This document shows, in pieces, positions 8,048-15,415 of a stretch of DNA of 64,000 nt (the stretch's first letter is position 1; each line of letters opens with the position of its first letter). The position numbers and the translations under genes are program-made. Under the pieces are notes generated by a model. That model worked only from the letters and a program-made list of their open reading frames with translations, was not told where the DNA came from and did no database searches. Source of the DNA: TMED27 sp964350435 (GTDB lineage Bacteria; Pseudomonadota; Alphaproteobacteria; Micavibrionales; Micavibrionaceae); the NCBI GenBank assembly GCA_964350435.1, contig CAYGJS010000006.1:25916-89915 (forward strand), in the 5' to 3' direction.

Positions 8048-9364
8048 ATGAAACATTTACTCTCGCTTCTCCTCCTCGTTCTGTTCCCCTTCACAGCGCA
8101 CGCGCAAGTCGAAGCCACAATCACCAAAGGCGTCAAAGACCCTATGCCGATCGCCGTTTCCAGCTTCTTTTCTGATGCAGCAAATAACCAGCGCTACGCT
8201 ACCCAAATCCCGCAAGTCATCGCCGCAAATCTCGAAAGCTCCGGCCTGTTCCGCCCGCTGAACCCCAAGGCCTTCGTCCAAGACATCGGCTCCATGCACA
8301 CCGGAGGCCCAAGATTCGATGAATGGCGCGCCATCGGCACCCAGGCTCTGATCAGCGGCGCAGTGACCCAAACCAATGATGGCCGCGCACGCGTTGAATT
8401 CCGGCTTTGGGATGTGTTTTCACAAAAACAACTGGTCGGTATGGCCTATATGACCGGTGAAGATAATTGGCGCCGCATCGCCCACATCATCTCTGATGAA
8501 ATTTATAAACGCCTGACGGGCGAGGAGGGGTATTTCGACACCCGCATCGTCTATGTTGCGGAAAGCGGCCCGCCGCAAAAGCGCATCAAACGCCTCGCGA
8601 TCATGGATCAAGACGGCCAGAACCACAAATATCTAACCGATGGTTCAAACCTCGTCCTCACGCCGCGCTTCTCACCAACGCAGCAGCTCATCACCTATAT
8701 GTCCTATGGCAGAGGCGGCGCGCAAGTCTACCTCTATGACATCAACACAGGCCGCCACGAACCGCTCGGCACATTCGAAGGCATGACCTTCGCTCCGCGT
8801 TTCTCGCCTGATGGCCAAAAGGTCATTATGTCTCTGGCGCGAAACGGCAATACCGATATCTATGAGATGAGCCTGCGCACCCGCAAACCTGTGCGCATTA
8901 CATCAGATTCATCCATCGAAACCGCGCCGTCATATTCCCCCGACGGCAAGAAAATCGTCTTTGAATCCGATCGCGGCGGCACCCAGCAAATCTATACCAT
9001 GAATACCGACGGCAGCGGCGTGCAGCGTATCACCTTCGGGCAAGGCCGCTATGCCAACCCCGTCTGGTCACCGCGCGGCGATCTGATCGCCTTCACCCGC
9101 ATGTATCAAGGCAAATTCTACATCGGCGTTATCCGCCCCGATGGTAAGGGCGAGCGTTTGATCACCAACGCCTATCACGTCGAAGGCCCGACATGGTCAC
9201 CCAATGGCCGCGTTCTGTCATATTTCAAGGAGCGCCCAACAGGACCGGGCGGCAATATGCGCCAATCCAAAGTCTACACCGTGGATATCACCGGATATAA
9301 CGAACGCTGGCTGCAAACCCCTATGGATGGCTCCGATCCCGCATGGTCTCCGCTCAATCCATAA
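8048..9364 (+). CDS. tolB: Tol-Pal system beta-propeller protein TolB
   Basis: Periplasmic TolB, 438 residues, with a cleavable signal peptide (MKHLLSLLLLVLFPFTAHAQ), an N-terminal alpha/beta domain (about 25-165) and a six-bladed propeller marked by repeated SPDG/SPNG motifs such as FSPDGQKVIMSL, YSPDGKKIVFESD and WSPNGRVLSYF. It binds Pal and takes part in outer-membrane constriction during division. The gene is the last of the tol run here; pal and cpoB, which normally follow, are absent, and a convergent rppH lies after a hairpin. Confidence 0.95.
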   Translation: MKHLLSLLLLVLFPFTAHAQVEATITKGVKDPMPIAVSSFFSDAANNQRYATQIPQVIAANLESSGLFRPLNPKAFVQDIGSMHTGGPRFDEWRAIGTQALISGAVTQTNDGRARVEFRLWDVFSQKQLVGMAYMTGEDNWRRIAHIISDEIYKRLTGEEGYFDTRIVYVAESGPPQKRIKRLAIMDQDGQNHKYLTDGSNLVLTPRFSPTQQLITYMSYGRGGAQVYLYDINTGRHEPLGTFEGMTFAPRFSPDGQKVIMSLARNGNTDIYEMSLRTRKPVRITSDSSIETAPSYSPDGKKIVFESDRGGTQQIYTMNTDGSGVQRITFGQGRYANPVWSPRGDLIAFTRMYQGKFYIGVIRPDGKGERLITNAYHVEGPTWSPNGRVLSYFKERPTGPGGNMRQSKVYTVDITGYNERWLQTPMDGSDPAWSPLNP

Positions 9365-9374
9365 GTAGAAAAGA

Positions 9375-9447
9375 GTCATCCTGAAGCGTTTACGCTGAAG
9401 GATCTTATTGTTTTAAAGATCCTTCAATGCCAGCATTTCAGGATGAC
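9375..9447. repeat. inverted-repeat hairpin between tolB and rppH
   Basis: A large imperfect palindrome. The outer arms are TCATCCTGAA (9376-9385) and TTCAGGATGA; the inner arms are GAAGGATCTT (9397-9406) and AAGATCCTTC (9416-9425), with a short AT-rich loop. The TCATCCTGA...GAAGGATCTT core is a sequence I associate with dispersed bacterial repeats. It sits between convergent genes and may act as a bidirectional terminator. It overlaps the last codons of rppH: the TGA stop (9438-9440) lies inside the right arm. Confidence 0.75.
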
Positions 9448-9911
9448 AAATCTTGAAACATCTCGATTACTTGCATATAAAGATTGCGCTTAAAAGGAAC
9501 AATCAAATCTAGGGTCTTTGAGAGCGGCAACCACTGCCATGCCGAAAACTCCGGCGGGGCATGCGCTGCAAGGTTGATGTCGGAATCCCCGCCCATAAAC
9601 CGCATCGCCACCCATGTTTGCTCCTGCCCCTGAAACCGCCCATCCCAGAGCGATTCAATTAAATGATCGGGCAGGGTATAGCGCAGCTTGGTTTCTCCAA
9701 TGCGAATGATATCCGCATTCTCTAACCCTGTTTCTTCAAACAATTCACGGTAAGCGGCGGCTTTAATGTCCTCGCCCTCATCAACTCCCCCTTGCGGCAT
9801 CTGCCACGCGCCGGGCGTATCAATCCGCTGCCCGACAAAAACTTCGCCGCGCGCATTAAACAAAGTGATGCCCACACACGGGCGAAACGGAAGATGGAAA
9901 TAAACGCTCAC
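9438..9911 (-). CDS. rppH: RNA pyrophosphohydrolase RppH (Nudix)
   Basis: Nudix hydrolase that removes pyrophosphate from 5'-triphosphorylated RNA and starts decay. The 157-residue protein has a complete Nudix box at residues 41-63 (G-x5-E-x7-REL-x-EE-x-GL) and the RppH-typical PCVGITLFNARGEVFVGQRI before it and WDGRFQGQEQTWVAMRF after it. It closes the proA-to-rppH gene run, 5 bases after the deacetylase-like gene. The final codons and stop derive from the repeat element at 9375-9447. Confidence 0.92.
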   Translation of the reverse strand: MSVYFHLPFRPCVGITLFNARGEVFVGQRIDTPGAWQMPQGGVDEGEDIKAAAYRELFEETGLENADIIRIGETKLRYTLPDHLIESLWDGRFQGQEQTWVAMRFMGGDSDINLAAHAPPEFSAWQWLPLSKTLDLIVPFKRNLYMQVIEMFQDLSS

Positions 9912-9916
9912 CGCCT

Positions 9917-11083
9917 CTAACTTTCTGCGTTAAGTTCGGCCAGTGCCGAAAGCGGCGCAATCTGTATCCCGCGCCCCTCAAGCCTGCGGATCCAGTTTTT
10001 CAAATCTTCAAGGTTCTTAAGTGTCGGCTTCACACTCACCACCGCGCCGCCCTCACGCGCAATCGCCGCCTCAATCTCTTTTAAAGCAGCGCTCTCAGCC
10101 GATAAATCCTTGACCACAAATCCATTGGCAATATAGGGATGCCCTCTATCCATAGCGATATCTTTCACGAACACTCCATCCCCGATATTCAACTCAAAAT
10201 ACCCAAGACCCCGATCAAAAACCTCATTCACCAGATTCTTGAACATATCGCCGCCCTGACCCAGAGTTTGGTCTGTAAACCCCGCCAGCCCTGCATATCC
10301 GGATGTCCGTGACAAAAGCCAGTGCAAACGATCACGATTATAACTAAAACTGACATTCGTCAAAAACGCATTCGGACCAGGATCACCCTGAGGAAAATCC
10401 TCCGTCTGCGCCAGCATATGCAGCCAAATCTCATGCCCGTCATCCCGCGCTGACTTTTGCCACTGATCGGGCGCGGAAGCATAGGGAGAAATAACCATAC
10501 TGACTTCCGAAGGCAAAAACGACAGGGCACTTTGAGACACCTCATCCGACAACCCAAAATCAAGCACAGCAACCACCAGAAACGGCTTGTTACGATTCAG
10601 CAAAAACGGTTTTTTATAAGCCGCAAACGGCGTGTTTTTTGAACGCGCATTCACAATCGGCAAAACCCCCTCTGCCGTCTCTTCATATAATCCAGAAAGC
10701 GGCGCAGGAGCCAGCATCTTGCCCCGCCGCCCGATAAGATCGCCAAGCTCCTCTATAATACCAGAATCCGGTGGCGGCACTGAATCCTCTGCGGATAAAT
10801 CCCCCCCTGCAACAACATGATGATCGCTATGATGATCCGCATGACCGTCCCGTTCGGGTGCCTCGCCCATGTCTGAAGACTGCGGCATCACCGTCGCCGC
10901 GGGCAGCAAAGAGTCCTGCGAAACCGTTATAATCTCACTCGCCAGCCTTTCTTCTAAATGAGAAAAAGTCACAGGGGCTTTAAAAGCCAGATACCCGAAA
11001 ACACATCCATAAATCGCAACAACACCAGCCAAACCAAGGCCGAAAGACTTTACCGAAAAGTGAGACTGCGCTGCTTCGGCCAA
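9917..11083 (-). CDS. divergent polysaccharide deacetylase (YibQ family)
   Basis: Divergent polysaccharide deacetylase family (DUF610/YibQ), a periplasmic protein anchored by one N-terminal membrane segment (residues about 14-33, LGLAGVVAIYGCVFGYLAF). A low-complexity linker (about 60-100, with a DGHADHHSDHH stretch) leads to a NodB-like barrel from about residue 165: LVVAVLDFGLS, HEIWLHMLAQTEDFPQGDPG and VSVKPTL. Usual family members have the Asp of the first motif and the HxxxMxP-type second motif. In many alphaproteobacteria this gene lies between ctpA and rppH, as here. The substrate is unproven. Confidence 0.85.
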   Translation of the reverse strand: MAEAAQSHFSVKSFGLGLAGVVAIYGCVFGYLAFKAPVTFSHLEERLASEIITVSQDSLLPAATVMPQSSDMGEAPERDGHADHHSDHHVVAGGDLSAEDSVPPPDSGIIEELGDLIGRRGKMLAPAPLSGLYEETAEGVLPIVNARSKNTPFAAYKKPFLLNRNKPFLVVAVLDFGLSDEVSQSALSFLPSEVSMVISPYASAPDQWQKSARDDGHEIWLHMLAQTEDFPQGDPGPNAFLTNVSFSYNRDRLHWLLSRTSGYAGLAGFTDQTLGQGGDMFKNLVNEVFDRGLGYFELNIGDGVFVKDIAMDRGHPYIANGFVVKDLSAESAALKEIEAAIAREGGAVVSVKPTLKNLEDLKNWIRRLEGRGIQIAPLSALAELNAES

Positions 11084-11087
11084 AAAA

Positions 11088-12413
11088 CTACTCCCTGCCT
11101 TTCATCGCGGATGCATCTTTGTAAAGATTAAGACCATTGAGTAAATCCAGCGCCCGAAGCAACTGATAATCAATCGGCTCCTTCTCTGTCTCCGCATCCT
11201 CATCATTTTTGTTTTTGTTATCATTAGAAATCTTATTCGGCGTTTTATGATCCAATGCCCCTTTCAGATTTTCTTCGCGCAGACGCTGTATACCATAGGA
11301 CTCAATCTTGGCCTGCTCCACCTCAATATCCGGCTCAATCCCTGTCGCCTGAATAGAGCGGCCTGATGGCGTGTAATACCGTGCCGTCGTCATCCGCATC
11401 GCCCCATAACCAGGCAGCGGAATAACCGTCTGCACAGATCCCTTGCCAAACGATTTCGTCCCCAGCAAGATGGCGCGCTTATGATCCTGAAGTGCCCCCG
11501 CCACAATCTCCGATGCCGAGGCTGATCCGCCATTAATCAACACAACCACCGGCAAACCTTCCGCCAAATCCCCTTCCGTCGCGTTGTCGCGCTTGGTATC
11601 TTTTTCGTTGCGCCCCCGCGTTGAAACAATCTCTCCCTTATCAAGAAACACATCGGCCACACCGATCGCTTCCTCCAGAAGCCCTCCGGGATTATTGCGT
11701 AAATCAAGAACATAACCCGTAATGTTCGGGCCAATTTCCGCCTTTAAATCCTCAAACGCCTTAACAAGGCCGGAAGTGGCATACTGATTAAACGTGGTGA
11801 TACGAACATAACCCACATTGCCCTCGGCCTTGCTGCGCACAGATTTAATCTTGATAATCGCCCGCGTGAGAGTAAATTCCAACGGCCCTTCCGCGCCTTC
11901 ACGGCTGACCACCAGATCAATGCTCGTCCCGACTTTCCCGCGCATTTTATCAACAGCATCTGAAAGACTAAGCCCCATAACAGGCTCGTCATCAATCTGC
12001 ACAATCAAATCCCCGGCCTGCAGCCCCGCTTTAGCCGCAGGCGTGTCATCAATCGGCGCAACAACCTTCACAAAACCATTTTCATCCAGAGTCACTTCAA
12101 TTCCAAGCCCGCCAAATTCCCCTTTCGTGCTCACCTGCATTTCTGCAAATTTCTCTTCATTCAAATATGATGAATGCGGGTCAAGCGCCGAAAGCATGCC
12201 ACTGATGGCACTTTCAACCAGCTCCTTATCCGGCTTTTCCTCGACATATTGTTCGCGAACCCGCTCAAACACATCACCAAACAAATCAAGCTGACGGTAA
12301 GTATCGTTATTGTCATTCACCGGCTGCGATCCTGCCGTGCGGGTTTCTTGGGCACTTAATGGCAATCCAGAAATAATAAAAAAACTAAAGGTCAGAATCA
12401 GAAGGCGGCGCAT
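11088..12413 (-). CDS. ctpA: S41-family carboxy-terminal processing protease CtpA
   Basis: Periplasmic C-terminal processing peptidase. A signal peptide (MRRLLILTFSFFIISGLPLS) is followed by a helical segment, a PDZ domain (about 100-175, GLGIEVTLDENGFVKVVAP) and the S41 catalytic domain. The catalytic Ser is in GGSASASEI (Ser299) and the catalytic Lys in GTKSFGKGS (Lys324). I use ATG 12413 as start because AAAAGGA precedes it by about 6 bases; the longer frame from TTG at 12437 has no comparable site. About 441 residues, with a charged Asn/Lys/Asp-rich stretch near the C-terminus. Adjacent envC suggests a role in controlling murein hydrolysis. Confidence 0.93.
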   Translation of the reverse strand: MRRLLILTFSFFIISGLPLSAQETRTAGSQPVNDNNDTYRQLDLFGDVFERVREQYVEEKPDKELVESAISGMLSALDPHSSYLNEEKFAEMQVSTKGEFGGLGIEVTLDENGFVKVVAPIDDTPAAKAGLQAGDLIVQIDDEPVMGLSLSDAVDKMRGKVGTSIDLVVSREGAEGPLEFTLTRAIIKIKSVRSKAEGNVGYVRITTFNQYATSGLVKAFEDLKAEIGPNITGYVLDLRNNPGGLLEEAIGVADVFLDKGEIVSTRGRNEKDTKRDNATEGDLAEGLPVVVLINGGSASASEIVAGALQDHKRAILLGTKSFGKGSVQTVIPLPGYGAMRMTTARYYTPSGRSIQATGIEPDIEVEQAKIESYGIQRLREENLKGALDHKTPNKISNDNKNKNDEDAETEKEPIDYQLLRALDLLNGLNLYKDASAMKGRE

Positions 12414-12433
12414 AAAAAATCCTTTTAAATTTA

Positions 12434-13588
12434 TCAAAGACCCGAAAATTTCCGTGCCGGGTTAATCGGTTTGCCATTGTAACGCAATTCATAATACAAA
12501 ACAGGATTTTGTCCAGTTCTGGAATAATGCAAAGTGCCGATCGGCTCTCCCGCCTCCAGCATTTGCCCCACCACTGTATCAATTTTTTCAAGTCCCGCAA
12601 CCAGACTGTGATATTCGCCCTTATGCTCAATGATAACAATCTGACCGTAATTTTTGAACGGCCCCGTAAACTTGACTATTCCGCCCATCGGTGCAACCAC
12701 CAATGCGCCGCCGCGCCCTTCAATATCCACGCCCTTGCTCGGCGCGCCAAAATTATCCGGCTGATCATAGGCGGTCGTAATCACCCCGGAAATCGGAAGG
12801 CGGGGACTGCCCGGTGCCACATTTTTAGGCGAAGGCGCAGTCAAAACAACCGGCTGCGTTTTTGCTTTCTCAGCGCGTTGCCGCTTTTCCTGATCAAGTT
12901 TTTGCACAAGGTCTTGCAGGTTCTTGGCATTGGCCGAAATCGTTTTGATCTTCTGCTGCCGCTCTGCCAAATCTTCCTGTGTACGCGCATACAGGCTCTT
13001 GCGCGTGTCTAATAACCCCGAAAGGGTTTTCTGCCGCTCCTTAAGCTCCGCAGATATCTTCGCCAAATCCTCTTTCTCGGCCATCAAATCCCGGCTCACA
13101 TCCTCCAAAGCCTTCAGATCATTCTTCAAATTCTCCGCGCTTTGTTGCAAGCCCGGCAAAATCGTCTTCATCAACATCACGCTCTGCGCCGTTTGCAAAG
13201 GAGCCTCAGGCGTCACGATCAACGCTTCAGGCGGTCTCCTGCGAATCCGCTCCAGCGCCAGAACCAAATGCGCCATCCGTCCTTTTTCTTTCTCAAGATT
13301 ATCTTCACGAAAAATTTTATCGGCTTCCAGATCCTTGATTCTGATATTCAAAGCCGTCAGCGATTTTTCATTCTTCTGAATATCCGCCGCCAAATCCACA
13401 AGTTCACTTTGCGTACCCTTTAACTGCCCTTGAATGTCCTTGGCCTTTTTCTCCAGTGCTTTCTGATTCTGCTTTTCTTCCTTCAGCGATTTCTCATACC
13501 CCAAAGCCTCCGATTTTTTCGCAGGAATCGGTGCCTGCGCAAACGCAGGAAACGTAAATAAAAGCATGAATAAGAACGCGATGCGCAA
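12434..13588 (-). CDS. envC: EnvC-like murein hydrolase activator (coiled coil + LytM domain)
   Basis: Secreted 384-residue protein: signal peptide MRIAFLFMLLFTFPAFAQ, a long coiled coil (residues about 25-235, rich in Lys, Glu, Leu and Gln) and a C-terminal M23/LytM domain (about 265-384). The LytM domain starts SGVITTAYDQPDNFGAPSKG, where active M23 enzymes have an HxxxD zinc motif; here the segment looks degenerate, which fits an EnvC-type amidase activator rather than an endopeptidase. It sits between rlmH and ctpA, the usual alphaproteobacterial order. Confidence 0.88.
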   Translation of the reverse strand: MRIAFLFMLLFTFPAFAQAPIPAKKSEALGYEKSLKEEKQNQKALEKKAKDIQGQLKGTQSELVDLAADIQKNEKSLTALNIRIKDLEADKIFREDNLEKEKGRMAHLVLALERIRRRPPEALIVTPEAPLQTAQSVMLMKTILPGLQQSAENLKNDLKALEDVSRDLMAEKEDLAKISAELKERQKTLSGLLDTRKSLYARTQEDLAERQQKIKTISANAKNLQDLVQKLDQEKRQRAEKAKTQPVVLTAPSPKNVAPGSPRLPISGVITTAYDQPDNFGAPSKGVDIEGRGGALVVAPMGGIVKFTGPFKNYGQIVIIEHKGEYHSLVAGLEKIDTVVGQMLEAGEPIGTLHYSRTGQNPVLYYELRYNGKPINPARKFSGL

Positions 13589-13592
13589 AAGC

Positions 13593-14030
13593 CTAATCCC
13601 GATGATAGGGGTGATTTTTCAATATCTGCTGACATCTATATATTTGCTCTAAAAGCATCACCCGCGCAAGTATATGCGGCCAAGTTTGAGTGCCAAAGCT
13701 GAGGAGAAAATCCGCCCGCGCGCGCAAATCATCATTAAGCCCATCTGCCCCGCCAATCACAAACTGCAAAAGCGGCGCCCCCGTATCCTGCCAATGCTCA
13801 ATCTTCGCGGCGATTTCTCGCGAGGGCAGGGACTGCCCCTTTTCATCCAGAGCAATCACAACCGCCTCGGGCTTAATCGCCTCAAGCAATTTCTTCTGTT
13901 CACCGGAAGAGGAGGGAGCCTCAAGCTCTATCACGCTCAAAGGCCACATAATACGTTTGCTGTATTCGGCGGCCATATCAAAGGCCGCGCCTTTTTTTAG
14001 GCGACCAATCGCCAGAATTTCAATTTTCAT
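13593..14030 (-). CDS. rlmH: 23S rRNA pseudouridine-1915 N3-methyltransferase RlmH
   Basis: SPOUT-class methyltransferase acting on m3Psi1915 in helix 69 of 23S rRNA. The 145-residue protein has the N-terminal KIEILAIGRLKKG, the SAM-binding trefoil-knot segments FVIGGADGLNDDLR and LSFGTQTWPHILARVMLLEQ, and the C-terminal YRCQQILKNHPYHRD, all typical of RlmH. The conserved partner rsfS lies 10 bases upstream. Confidence 0.95.
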   Translation of the reverse strand: MKIEILAIGRLKKGAAFDMAAEYSKRIMWPLSVIELEAPSSSGEQKKLLEAIKPEAVVIALDEKGQSLPSREIAAKIEHWQDTGAPLLQFVIGGADGLNDDLRARADFLLSFGTQTWPHILARVMLLEQIYRCQQILKNHPYHRD

Positions 14031-14040
14031 GGGAGAGAGT

Positions 14041-14427
14041 TTAGGCCTGCGCGGGCTCGCCTACAACATCAAATGGCTGAAACGCGCCCCACATTTTTTC
14101 CATGTTATAGAAGCTTCGCACTTCCGGACGGAAAAGATGGATAACAACATCGCCCGCATCAACAACAACCCAATCAGACTGGTCCATGCCTTCGGTTCCG
14201 ACATCTTTAACCCCGCGCGCGGCGAGTCTGTCTTTGAGTTTGGCAGCCAGAGCATTGACATGCCGGGAAGATGTTCCCGAAGCGATAATCATGTAATCCG
14301 CAATCCCTGATTGCTCATCCAGATCGATCGTTATGATGTCTATGGCCTTATCTGCGTCTAATGACTGCACAATAAGATCCTTCAATTCAGAAGGGGTCAT
14401 GTCCCCATATATGCTCGTTGTTAAAAT
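14041..14427 (-). CDS. rsfS: ribosome silencing factor RsfS, probably starting at AUU
   Basis: RsfS binds ribosomal protein L14 and blocks subunit joining when nutrients are short. The core is clear: DKAIDIITIDLDEQSGIADY, MIIASGTSSRHV, and DWVVVDAGDVVIHLF. The first ATG (14400) has only GGGG two bases upstream, too close to serve. A perfect GGAGG lies at 14436-14440, and eight bases after it is an in-frame ATT codon (14427). No ATG, GTG or TTG is in range of that site. I therefore extend the gene nine codons to AUU 14427; if that is wrong the gene starts at 14400 (119 residues). Confidence 0.85.
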   Translation of the reverse strand: MLTTSIYGDMTPSELKDLIVQSLDADKAIDIITIDLDEQSGIADYMIIASGTSSRHVNALAAKLKDRLAARGVKDVGTEGMDQSDWVVVDAGDVVIHLFRPEVRSFYNMEKMWGAFQPFDVVGEPAQA

Positions 14428-14435
14428 GGCCGCAG

Positions 14436-14440
14436 CCTCC
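14436..14440 (-). promoter_or_regulatory. strong Shine-Dalgarno for rsfS without a standard start codon
   Basis: AAAGGAGG on the minus strand, the best ribosome site in this region. At the ideal spacing of eight bases it meets AUU, in frame with rsfS, and no conventional start codon is nearby. AUU starts are known for infC, where IF3 discriminates against them. Confidence 0.65.
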
Positions 14441-14468
14441 TTTGTTGTATATGTTGTGGTTTAAACAT

Positions 14469-14495
14469 AAAAAAAGCCGAACCGCAAGGTTCAGC
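14469..14495 (-). terminator. intrinsic terminator
   Basis: On the minus strand an 8-bp stem, GCTGAACC and GGTTCGGC (one T-G pair), closes a TTGC loop and is followed directly by seven T. It ends the small transcript that starts near 14611. Confidence 0.85.
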
Positions 14496-14545
14496 GCTTT
14501 TAACACAGATCGTTCCTGTATTCGGACTCATGGATGACAACCGCT

Positions 14546-14584
14546 TTACGCTTTCTGCCATTCAGCCCCCAAGTCTATAATCAT
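14546..14584 (-). CDS. 12-residue leader-type ORF MIIDLGAEWQKA
   Basis: Short ORF inside the small transcript. Its ATG (14584) has AAGGA seven bases upstream, a good ribosome site. A longer in-frame version would start at the ATG at 14611, near the predicted transcription start, and so be leaderless (21 residues). It ends 24 bases before the first downstream hairpin. There is no run of one amino acid as in classical biosynthetic attenuators. Translation is unproven. Confidence 0.35.
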   Translation of the reverse strand: MIIDLGAEWQKA

Positions 14585-14617
14585 GTGAACGTCCTTGTTC
14601 AATATGCTCATAATTTT

Positions 14618-14646
14618 ATTATAAGGCATTTAGGGTGTTTTGGCAA
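14618..14646 (-). promoter_or_regulatory. sigma-70 type promoter for the small transcript
   Basis: Minus-strand TTGCCA (-35, 14641-14646) and perfect TATAAT (-10, 14618-14623) with a 17-base spacer. It lies 45 bases downstream of the nadD stop, so it creates a transcription unit separate from nadD. The predicted start is near 14611. Confidence 0.75.
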
Positions 14647-14691
14647 AGATATATCCATGCTGCGCCGCTCTGCAACTGTGCATAATCATCA

Positions 14692-15315
14692 TTAAGCCAT
14701 TGATTCTTTTAATTTTTCACGAATTTCCGTCGAGGAAATATTCACCATCTTTTTTTGCATCATCCAGTATGTCGTACCCGAATCGAGCGGCAATTTCCCC
14801 CCGCGATCGATAAACACATGCTTCTGCTTTTCATACATCCGGTACGGGCAAGCCTTTACCAAAGACCGCGCCGGGTTGCGCGTCAAATGCACCATACAAA
14901 TCTCCCCCAGCAGGTCTTTCCAATGATGCCATTTATGAAGCCCCAGCGCATTATCCATCCCGCTGATCCATACAAAATTCGTATGCGGAAAACTCTCTTT
15001 CAATTTCTTCACCGAATAATAGGTAATCGTCGTACCGAAATCTTTTTCAATATCGGAAATTAAAATCCGCGGATGATTAACCAACGCCTCGGATAATTCC
15101 ATCCGCTCGGCAAGCGGCGAAGGCTTAAACGGTTTGATCGGGTTCTGCGGCGATACCAGCCACCACACGGCATCGAGATGTAAGCCCTTCATCGCCGCCA
15201 AGGAAATATGTACATGCCCGGGATGCGGCGGATTAAAGGACCCGCCAAGCAAGCCAATCCTCGCATTTTTCCACCGCGGGGAGTCCAAAAGATGGGGTGA
15301 AGTTAAAACAGCCAT
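14692..15315 (-). CDS. nadD: nicotinate-nucleotide adenylyltransferase NadD
   Basis: Transfers AMP from ATP to nicotinate mononucleotide in NAD synthesis. The nucleotidyltransferase signature GLLGGSFNPPHPGHVHIS, with its HxGH motif, is near the N-terminus, and the family's C-terminal ISSTEIREKL (ISST motif) is present. The start is uncertain: ATG 15315 gives about 207 residues, GTG 15330 gives 212, and neither has a clear ribosome site. A repeat element at 15326-15404 lies over the upstream candidate, which is why I prefer the ATG. Confidence 0.93.
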   Translation of the reverse strand: MAVLTSPHLLDSPRWKNARIGLLGGSFNPPHPGHVHISLAAMKGLHLDAVWWLVSPQNPIKPFKPSPLAERMELSEALVNHPRILISDIEKDFGTTITYYSVKKLKESFPHTNFVWISGMDNALGLHKWHHWKDLLGEICMVHLTRNPARSLVKACPYRMYEKQKHVFIDRGGKLPLDSGTTYWMMQKKMVNISSTEIREKLKESMA

Positions 15316-15325
15316 TAAAAATTTA

Positions 15326-15404
15326 ACCACAGATTAGCGCAGATGCACACCGATGCTGAGCCATAGCAGAAAAATATCCGCGTTTATCTGCGTTTATCTG
15401 CGGT
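15326..15404. repeat. inverted repeat with a 10-bp tandem duplication between proA and nadD
   Basis: The 10-mer CGTTTATCTG occurs twice in tandem (15381-15400). The segment 15385-15404 is the inverted counterpart of 15326-15345 (16 of 20 positions match), with 39 bases between. The ACCGCAGATAAACGCAGATA-like unit resembles short dispersed repeats common in bacterial genomes. One arm covers a possible nadD start codon. Confidence 0.6.
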
Positions 15405-15415
15405 CACTGATCTTT

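Larger units (their letters stand above)
14469..14611 (-). ncRNA. small transcript with own promoter and terminator (sRNA or rsfS leader)
   Basis: A segment of about 143 bases bounded by a good sigma-70 promoter and an intrinsic terminator. It contains a 12-residue ORF, then a hairpin (AACACAG/CTGTATT arms on the plus strand, 14502-14522) and then the terminator stem. It does not resemble 6S, SRP, tmRNA or RNase P RNA. It may be an independent sRNA, or an attenuated leader whose read-through reaches rsfS about 40 bases further on. Confidence 0.55.

Noticed and set aside
14469..14611. 6S, SRP or tmRNA gene
   Set aside because: No GGAAGG/AGCAGCC SRP core, no tRNA-like end, and no long closing stem of 6S type; 6S usually lies near the cyclo-ligase gene, which is at the window's left edge.
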